Assembly: GCA_003229935.1 (NCBI GenBank)
Contig: QIGD01000003.1
Coordinates: forward strand, 1 to 28,261
Source: Methanobacteriota archaeon
GTDB taxonomy: Archaea; Hydrothermarchaeota; Hydrothermarchaeia; Hydrothermarchaeales; BMS3B
Reading direction: 5' to 3'
Length of the DNA stretch: 28,261 nt
Shown: positions 22,938 through 28,261 of the stretch, piece by piece
How the letters are laid out: every line of letters begins with the position of its first letter
Numbering within the stretch: the stretch's first letter is position 1
The notes under the pieces: model-generated
What the model was told of the DNA's origin: nothing
Database searches by the model: none
Seen by the model: the letters and a program-made list of their open reading frames with translations, nothing else
Position numbers and translations under genes: made by a program

Positions 22938-24535
22938 GAATTCACCCTTGTCACAACTCCTATTCCCTTACTTCTCCCTTCTCTGAATATAAACTTCATC
23001 CCCTCCTCTATATAATAAGAGGAATACTTGAAACTCATTCTGACTCTACCTCTATCTCCTGCTGCAAGAAAATCCTTTTCGAGAGGCTCCAGAGTAACAG
23101 TTTCTGAGATAGTTTCAAGATGAATTATGGGTTCATAACCTTCAGCTATTCTTGTGGGGTGATTGAGTATTGCAACATTTGCTTCAAAGCTTTTCACAGC
23201 TTTTAGATTCTTTTTGTATGTCAGAACCATGCCACGCCTTACTTCACCTTTATAACCTTTCAGTGCCACACCTACAATCTCTCCCACCTGAGCACTCTCA
23301 ACACTATAATAATGAAGTTCGATACTTGCAACTCTGACCTCATGAAATGTACCAGAATAATCTGGCCCAAGATAAAGTGTATCGCCGACTTTGAGGTTTC
23401 CCTGTTTCACACTTCCGCTCACCACCAGCCCTACTCCTGACACATTGTAGACCTTATCAATATACATCATAAACTCTGCATTAAAATCAAGACCCGGCCT
23501 CTCTGGAAGCGAATAGAAAAGCCTGTGAAGAAGCTCCATGCCCAAGCCAGTTTTGGCAGAAGTAAACACAACAGGTACAAGCACAGAAAGATTAGAAAGG
23601 CTGCAAAGCTGCCTTATATCTCTCTCATCTCTTATTCTCTTTCCAACTCTGCCAACAAGAGAAAGAAGCTCATCAATCTCTCTCTCAAGTGCATAAATAT
23701 CCCTTACTCTATCTGCCTTGGTAATTGCTATAATAACAGGGATATCCATGGCTATAAGAATACCAAGATGTTCTTTAGTTATACTTGTAATTCCACCATC
23801 AGCTGCTATTACAAGAAGTCCATAGTCCAGCTTCTGTCCTACAATTCCTCTTATAGTTGTTCTTAGCCAGGGTTCATGCCCCACAGTATCAACAAAACTG
23901 ACAAGTTTCTTTGCTCTGGCAACAACATCTGCTCTGCTCTTTTTGCTGAGAGGATTTGAAAGATATATAACCCTGCCGCTGCTTGTAAAACCATAAACTG
24001 CATAGGATAAATCTGCACTAAGACCACGTTCGATTTCATGCTTGAGAGTATCAAGAAAAGCTCTTGTTTTGCCATTTCCATTATCAAGAATACCAGAAAT
24101 CAAAGTGCCTATGAGAGTACTCTTTCCATGGTCAACGTGACCTGCTGTGGCAATTAGCAAATGATTTTTATCCAGTCTTTCCCTGCTTATTGTTACCCTG
24201 CAGATAAGTCTTCCATTGTTCTTTACAACCTCGGTCTCCTTAATGCTAAGACCAACTCCCCTTGCAATCTCTTCAATAACCTCAAGGCTCTCTTCAAGTT
24301 TTTCCCTAATTAAACCAACAGGAGTCCCATTGTCCTGAACGCCAAGAATATAAACAGCAGTTCCTGAGCCAAGGTTAAGCCTGTACTTCATCTGAGATGC
24401 AAGACTCTCTCTCCTCTCCTTCCTCTTCAGATGAAAGCCTCTGCTAAGAAACTCTTTGAACTCTACATTCCCACCTTCACCCTCTTTGATAAGCTCGGGT
24501 ATACTCTTCATCAATTTTGTAAAAATGTATAACAT
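22919..24535 (-). CDS. GTPBP1-like translational GTPase (EF-Tu/SelB-like)
   Basis: A 538-residue GTPase related to eukaryotic GTPBP1/GTPBP2 and archaeal COG5258. The N-terminal domain (about 1-115) includes AVYILGVQDNGTPVGL, the family's signature. The G domain has G1 GHVDHGKST (about 132-140), G3 DTVGHEPWL and G4 TKAD (in IAITKADRV). EF-Tu domain II and III-like barrels follow (VYNVSGVGLVVSGSVKQG, VGEIVGVALKGY, GYEPIIHLETI). Probably acts on ribosomes or mRNA decay, as GTPBP1 does; the archaeal role is not settled. The start may be ATG at 24511 (MKSIPEL). The final codons SITTH come from element copy 4; the ancestral stop was probably near VNS. It follows the CoA operon on the same strand. 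Confidence 0.85.
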   Translation of the reverse strand: MLYIFTKLMKSIPELIKEGEGGNVEFKEFLSRGFHLKRKERRESLASQMKYRLNLGSGTAVYILGVQDNGTPVGLIREKLEESLEVIEEIARGVGLSIKETEVVKNNGRLICRVTISRERLDKNHLLIATAGHVDHGKSTLIGTLISGILDNGNGKTRAFLDTLKHEIERGLSADLSYAVYGFTSSGRVIYLSNPLSKKSRADVVARAKKLVSFVDTVGHEPWLRTTIRGIVGQKLDYGLLVIAADGGITSITKEHLGILIAMDIPVIIAITKADRVRDIYALEREIDELLSLVGRVGKRIRDERDIRQLCSLSNLSVLVPVVFTSAKTGLGMELLHRLFYSLPERPGLDFNAEFMMYIDKVYNVSGVGLVVSGSVKQGNLKVGDTLYLGPDYSGTFHEVRVASIELHYYSVESAQVGEIVGVALKGYKGEVRRGMVLTYKKNLKAVKSFEANVAILNHPTRIAEGYEPIIHLETISETVTLEPLEKDFLAAGDRGRVRMSFKYSSYYIEEGMKFIFREGRSKGIGVVTRVNSSITTH

Positions 24536-24568
24536 TAGAAAATCTAGTATATTGCTTCCCTATAGGCT

Positions 24569-25309
24569 TTAACGTGAGAGGGTGCCAGTCAGAAATTTAA
24601 TTATATAATTGAGAACTTCTTGGAGATTCCTGTCCCTATTATAACTTCTGAGCACTCTCATAGCTTCATTTCTATTGCTGAAATGCTTAACTTCCTCTGT
24701 TAAGGCAGGCATAACTCTAATAACATCATCCACTATAGTTATTGTAGCCTTTCTTGCAGTTCTAGAGAGAGGATTTAAATCAATGGCTATAACCCCTTTT
24801 CCCTGCCTGACAAGAGCTTCTGTCCTGTCTCCATCCTCTATGGCAACAAGGACAACATCACCTGAATAGATACCTTCTCTTGAAACTTTCCTTCTCTCAC
24901 TGTTTATCCCAGGGATATCTGCACTGTATTCTGTTAGAATCTCATCCGCTCCGCATTCAAGGAGCTTTCTTTTTATTCTCTCAACTCTATCGTCATTCCT
25001 GTAGAAGAGGTTCACTTCAAGCTTTGCCTTAAGAGCTTTTGAAAGTTCCACCATGACTTCAGGGCATAGAGCAGCAGTATTGCCATTAACCGAGATAACC
25101 GGTGCTTCCGCAAGAAAAAGCAGCGCAGCTCCAGCTTTTATTGCCTCTCTAGCTGGAGGAACTGTTGTCTCTCCAAGAAGATAATTGAAAGCTTCCCCTC
25201 TTCCATGGGCAATTAGACCTTCAAGTACTGTAAAACCATCCCTGTAGCCATCAGCTAATTTTTCCCTTTTCTTCAGACTCTCATATCTGGGATGAGTATA
25301 TGGTATCAT
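24569..25309 (-). CDS. 4-phosphopantoate--beta-alanine ligase
   Basis: Archaeal phosphopantothenate synthetase (EC 6.3.2.36, DUF137 family), 246 residues, joining 4-phosphopantoate and beta-alanine with ATP. Together with pantoate kinase it replaces bacterial PanC/CoaA. Family words: IPYTHPRYESLKKREKLADG at the N-terminus, GLIAHGRGEAFNYLLGE, AAALLFLAEAPVISVNGNTA-like AALLFLAEAPVISVNGNTAA, VEVNLFYR-like LEVNLFYRNDDR, and VIAIDLNPLSRTARKATITI. The ATG overlaps the DUF502 stop (ATGA, 25306-25309). Same operon as pantoate kinase and CoaBC, which supports the assignment. Confidence 0.93.
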   Translation of the reverse strand: MIPYTHPRYESLKKREKLADGYRDGFTVLEGLIAHGRGEAFNYLLGETTVPPAREAIKAGAALLFLAEAPVISVNGNTAALCPEVMVELSKALKAKLEVNLFYRNDDRVERIKRKLLECGADEILTEYSADIPGINSERRKVSREGIYSGDVVLVAIEDGDRTEALVRQGKGVIAIDLNPLSRTARKATITIVDDVIRVMPALTEEVKHFSNRNEAMRVLRSYNRDRNLQEVLNYIIKFLTGTLSR

Positions 25310-25896
25310 TGATTCAGGAAACCTCCTGAGATTATAAGTTTAACTCCCTCTTCAACTGTCATCTTCATATGAACCACATCTCTCTCAGGAATTTGAACAA
25401 CATAACCGGAAGTTGGATTGGGTGAAGTGGGTACAAATACATTTATAACCTTTTCTTCTGTCAAATTCTGAATCTCTCTGACAATAGTACCTGTGGTAAA
25501 ACCTATAGTATAAACCCCTTTTCTTGGATATTCAATGAGCACAACACCTTTGAACTCGCTACCATCCTGAAAAAGCATCGTATGACTGGCATACTTCACC
25601 ACAGAATAGATTGTTCTTATCATTGGAATTCTATCTATGGCCTCCTCTATAAAACCAAAAATCTTCCTGCCAATAGTAATTCTTACAAAAATACCCAGAA
25701 GGAAAATCACTAGAATTATGGCAACTATTCCAGTACCAGGGAAATAATAGCCGAATGCCTTCTGAATCACTGGTCTCAATATACCATCAAAAAATTCAAA
25801 CATAAATAGAAGTATGTAAAAGGTCACTCCGAGAGGTAAAAGCACCAACAAACCTGTTATGAAGATATTTCTTATATTTACTTTTATCCTGCTCAT
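25306..25896 (-). CDS. DUF502 membrane protein
   Basis: A 196-residue DUF502 family protein. Two membrane segments, about 13-34 (ITGLLVLLPLGVTFYILLFM) and 55-77 (GTGIVAIILVIFLLGIFVRI), then a soluble part with family motifs: IDRIPMIRTIYSVVKYASHT, VVLIEYPRKGVYTIGFTTG and VFVPTSPNPTSGYV, the last highly conserved. The biochemical role is unknown; plant relatives (COV) affect vascular patterning and membrane traffic. It overlaps pantoate kinase (ATGA at 25893-25896) and the phosphopantothenate ligase (ATGA at 25306-25309), so it is translated as an embedded member of the CoA operon. Confidence 0.92.
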   Translation of the reverse strand: MSRIKVNIRNIFITGLLVLLPLGVTFYILLFMFEFFDGILRPVIQKAFGYYFPGTGIVAIILVIFLLGIFVRITIGRKIFGFIEEAIDRIPMIRTIYSVVKYASHTMLFQDGSEFKGVVLIEYPRKGVYTIGFTTGTIVREIQNLTEEKVINVFVPTSPNPTSGYVVQIPERDVVHMKMTVEEGVKLIISGGFLNQ

Positions 25897-26750
25897 ATTA
25901 GCTTCGCCCCTTCATATTTTATGTTAGCTTTTATATAGGGTAGGTCTATTAAACCTTCCGCCTCTTCACTGAAGCTAAATATACTTCCACCGAGCATACA
26001 CATACTTGAGTTTACTCCCCCTGCCTCAAGTATATCAACAGCATCTCTTACTTCATGGTTCATCAGGCCAGAGGTATATGAAAATTCTCTTGAAACTTTA
26101 AGAAAATTTTTCAGATTGGGACTTTTCAGCAACATATTTAAGCTTTTCTCTGCAGCACTATTTATTTTTTTTTGTACACCAGCATCAGAGAGAATATCCT
26201 TTGTGGATATAGCTGAATCAACTACAAAGCAGTAAACCTCAGCCTCTTCCTCAAACTTCAGCACCTCGCCTGTGCCGGGTGCTCCTGCTTTTTTTCTGAC
26301 AACAAAACCGCCTGAAAGCTCTGCTATAACATCACCTAAACCAGTTAGATTTTCCACCTCGGCTATATGGGCAAACATGCCAAGCTCCATATCAGAAAAG
26401 CCAAGCTCCAGTGCTTTATTCAATGCAAAGGCTGTACTCAGTGCTCCTGCACCGCTCACACCAAAACCCTGCATCATTGGCATATCAATACTATGATTAA
26501 CCTCTATCCTCAAGGGAGAAGAATCTATCATAGCCTTTATAACACTCTCTGTAACTGAACAGTCACATAGTTCAGAGCCGGCATGAATTTCAATCTTCTG
26601 CTTCTCAGCCTCCTCGAACTTAACTTCAGTTGTAACCCCCCTGTCAAGGACAATACCAGCACCAGAAGAGCCACTTCTCATTGGACTTTTATTTATATGA
26701 ACCCCAAAAAAGCCTGTGATATGACATGGCGAGAATGCTTTTGCTCTCAT
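25893..26750 (-). CDS. Pantoate kinase (GHMP family)
   Basis: Archaeal pantoate kinase (EC 2.7.1.169), 285 residues, phosphorylating pantoate to 4-phosphopantoate with ATP. A GHMP kinase: AFSPCHITGFFGVHINKSPM at the N-terminus, SGSSGAGIVLDRGVTTEV, then the glycine-rich phosphate loop MMQGFGVSGAGALSTAFALN, and a late motif MLGGSIFSF in place of the usual GHMP C-terminal glycine motif. The start ATG directly follows the CoaBC stop (TAA then ATG). Its stop overlaps the DUF502 start by ATGA. Position between CoaBC and the phosphopantothenate ligase strongly supports the pathway role. Confidence 0.93.
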   Translation of the reverse strand: MRAKAFSPCHITGFFGVHINKSPMRSGSSGAGIVLDRGVTTEVKFEEAEKQKIEIHAGSELCDCSVTESVIKAMIDSSPLRIEVNHSIDMPMMQGFGVSGAGALSTAFALNKALELGFSDMELGMFAHIAEVENLTGLGDVIAELSGGFVVRKKAGAPGTGEVLKFEEEAEVYCFVVDSAISTKDILSDAGVQKKINSAAEKSLNMLLKSPNLKNFLKVSREFSYTSGLMNHEVRDAVDILEAGGVNSSMCMLGGSIFSFSEEAEGLIDLPYIKANIKYEGAKLI

Positions 26751-27941
26751 TTAGCTGAGCCTCTTAAGAATTTCCTTAAATATAGAATAGCTTATATTTG
26801 ATTTAGAAGCTCTTGGAAGCTTTAGAACCTCTCTGTCAGAGATGATAATTACTCCATTCTCATTGCTTCCCGCAGCCAGGGTAATATCGTTGGCAATAAC
26901 CAAATCCAAAGAATGCTCTTTTAGTACCTTTCTTGAAGCTTCAATAAGCTTCATATCATCTTCTTCCGGTAAAGCTTTAAATCCAACTTTGAAACAGGAA
27001 AAACTTTTGACTGAAGCCAGAACTTTGGGAGAAGGTGTGAGCTCAAGGATAAGCTTATCTTTCCGTGAATCCAGTTTACCTTTAAACTTCTTTACAGTAA
27101 AGTCTCCAATAGCTGCTGCAGATATAAGAATATCAGCATCCTTTGCCTCATTTTCAACAGCTTTTAGCATCTCATCAATTCTTTTGGATTTAATTGTCTC
27201 GATATACGCAGGGAGAGGGTCAGTGACTCTGCCATGAATTAAAACCACTCTTGCACCTAGATAGAATGCTTCCTTAGCCAGAGCTATTCCCATTTTACCT
27301 GAACTTCTGTTTGTGATAACTCTCACATCATCTATATCCTCGATAGTTGCTCCAGCAGTTACTACAACTTTTTTTCCTGCTAGTTTTGGAGGCATGATAA
27401 GTTTTATTGTATAATCTACAATTTCTTCAATTGATGCAAGTTTACCTACACCCTCCTCCTCTTTAGGAGAAATAAAGGTGATGCCAAGTTTTTTTAGCTT
27501 TTCAATATTCTTCCTGATAACTACATTGGTAAGCATACCTCTGTGCATGGCTGGAGCTATTAAAAGCTCTGCCTGAGATGAGAGAGCCAGAAGAGTAACA
27601 GGAGTATCTGCTATACCATGAGCTATTTTTGAGATAGTATTTGCTGATGCCGGAGCTATTAAAACCAAATCAAATTTTTCGAGATGTTCTACTTTGCCCG
27701 TGATTTCTGTAACAGGTGCCGTACCAGTGGCAAATTCAATAGCTTTGGGAGTGATTATCTCTCCTGCAGAATGCGTTAAATAAGCTCTTACCTCTGCTCC
27801 ATGCCTTATAAGTTCCCTTGCAAGCCTGACACATTCTACAGCAGCAATACTCCCAGTTACGCATAGAGCAATTTTTTTATTCAATAAACGCTCTGATTTT
27901 GTTGCAATTATATCTTGAAGTAAAGCATACTTAATTACCAT
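26751..27941 (-). CDS. coaBC: Bifunctional phosphopantothenoylcysteine synthetase/decarboxylase CoaBC
   Basis: A 396-residue fusion performing two successive CoA steps. The N-terminal CoaC flavoprotein (about 20-190) decarboxylates phosphopantothenoylcysteine: VTGSIAAVECVRLARELIRH, LIAPASANTISKIAHGIADT, IAPAMHRGM (the family usually has PAMN; His here). The C-terminal CoaB (about 200-396) joins phosphopantothenate and cysteine: VVVTAGATIEDIDDVRVITN then RSSGKMG, AAAIGDF (family AAVxDF-like), KLDSRKDKLILEL and LVIANDI. First gene of the operon CoaBC - pantoate kinase - DUF502 - phosphopantothenate ligase, transcribed from an AT-rich promoter just upstream. Confidence 0.95.
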   Translation of the reverse strand: MVIKYALLQDIIATKSERLLNKKIALCVTGSIAAVECVRLARELIRHGAEVRAYLTHSAGEIITPKAIEFATGTAPVTEITGKVEHLEKFDLVLIAPASANTISKIAHGIADTPVTLLALSSQAELLIAPAMHRGMLTNVVIRKNIEKLKKLGITFISPKEEEGVGKLASIEEIVDYTIKLIMPPKLAGKKVVVTAGATIEDIDDVRVITNRSSGKMGIALAKEAFYLGARVVLIHGRVTDPLPAYIETIKSKRIDEMLKAVENEAKDADILISAAAIGDFTVKKFKGKLDSRKDKLILELTPSPKVLASVKSFSCFKVGFKALPEEDDMKLIEASRKVLKEHSLDLVIANDITLAAGSNENGVIIISDREVLKLPRASKSNISYSIFKEILKRLS

Positions 27942-27944
27942 AAT

Positions 27945-27985
27945 TATTTATCTTATTATATGATATAATAAATATTCCCTTAAGT
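27945..27985 (-). promoter_or_regulatory. AT-rich promoter region of the CoA operon
   Basis: Minus strand contains TTATTATATCATATAATAAG-like A/T sequence within about 10-40 bases of the CoaBC ATG. Several overlapping TATA-like words make the exact box uncertain, and the leader must be very short. 27986-28104 holds no gene. Confidence 0.3.
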
Positions 27986-28104
27986 ATGTTTAATATTATA
28001 AGTACTAAATATAAGATAATAGATACTATATATATATACAACTTGACTTCGCCACTTGATGCCTAAAGATAAAGAATATATTTTCGTTATGCCAACTATC
28101 CCCG

Positions 28105-28261
28105 ATGAAAAGTACTACCCTCTCCTTAGGCGGGATAGCCTTGCTAGACAAGGCAGAAAAAGATTTCGGTTTGATCTCTGGGATTTTTGATGGGGTCACC
28201 AAAAAGGCGAAGAATTTTGAGGGCCGGGTCAAAGTCCTCCTCAACAACCGTTTGACTCACG
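28105..28261 (+). CDS. Transposase, N-terminal part (cut by window end)
   Basis: Open frame from ATG at 28105 to the window edge: MKSTTLSLGGIALLDKAEKD then FGLISGIFDGVTKKAKNFEG and RVKVLLNNRLTHS-type ending (RVKVLLNNRLTH visible). This resembles the N-terminal region of IS4/IS1634-like DDE transposases found in many archaea, in which a FxxL-KLLLxNRL-type helix precedes the catalytic core. Catalytic residues lie outside the window. The frame is open for about a dozen codons before this ATG as well. The insertion-sequence boundary is not visible. A minus-strand frame over the same bases is a shadow. Confidence 0.6.
   Translation, partial: MKSTTLSLGGIALLDKAEKDFGLISGIFDGVTKKAKNFEGRVKVLLNNRLTH

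Noticed and set aside
28026..28247. Minus-strand 73-codon frame at the right edge
   Set aside because: It is a shadow of the plus-strand transposase-like frame, which has recognisable sequence.
1..28261. CRISPR array or rRNA gene
   Set aside because: No regularly spaced repeats with unique spacers and no rRNA-like conserved blocks were found on either strand.

Overview
The window is archaeal, most likely euryarchaeal. It carries ribosomal protein L40e, geranylgeranylglyceryl phosphate synthase (ether lipids), archaeal-type PheST and TrpRS, an NcsA/Ctu1-type tRNA thiolation enzyme, and the archaeal CoA route (pantoate kinase, 4-phosphopantoate--beta-alanine ligase, CoaBC). TATA-like boxes and purine-rich GGAGG-type ribosome sites precede many genes. 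The DNA is AT-rich. I cannot name a genus from sequence alone.

Layout, left to right. 1-340: an IS200/IS605-type terminal hairpin. 341-1378 (-): LolA-like lipoprotein. 1596-1965 (+): first copy of a repeated mobile element. 2223-6940 (-): a housekeeping cluster rpl40e - [element copy 2] - GGGP synthase - small membrane protein - pheS - pheT. 7115-8230 (+): trpS, convergent with the tRNA thiolase at 8231-9136 (-). 9137-9370: element right-end remnant, nucleotidyltransferase (MNT) fragment and another IS605-like hairpin. 9452-11754 (-): a fused HgcA/HgcB-like corrinoid-ferredoxin protein and a SAM methyltransferase, separated by element copy 3. 11827-13200: HtrA-type protease and a damaged hicB. 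13613-15737: tRNA-Arg, surE, an AI-2E family permease with an early in-frame stop, and tRNA-Leu. 15998-17254: a holin-like membrane protein, then decayed genes including a frameshifted DUF998 gene. 17303-22445: methyltransferase, large sensor kinase with response regulator, DedA protein. 22680-24535: element copy 4 fused to the end of a GTPBP1-like GTPase gene. 24569-27941 (-): the CoA biosynthesis operon. 28105-end (+): start of a transposase.

The most interesting feature is the repeat family (four recognisable copies plus one right-end remnant). Each good copy has a palindrome near its left end and, where complete, a near-identical one near its right end. In between is a structured core about 130-150 nt long in which hairpins are kept by compensatory changes, followed by a short stretch reading like the first residues of an IscB protein (VPVLNMHKKPI). 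No transposase or nuclease remains. Three right ends abut ATGA exactly, and in each case that ATGA is the start codon region of a downstream gene. This architecture fits non-autonomous relatives of HEARO/IscB (omega-RNA) elements, which are known to sit next to ATGA-type motifs. Removing copy 3 restores a perfect ATGA stop/start overlap between the methyltransferase and the HgcAB-like gene. The element thus appears to target the commonest gene-junction motif of this genome and to land precisely inside operons. It also donates start codons and C-terminal codons to its host genes.

Around these insertions are several damaged genes (hicB, MNT, DUF998, a small membrane gene, the 5' end of the AI-2E permease), so the intergenic parts look like a slowly decaying accessory layer between conserved operons.
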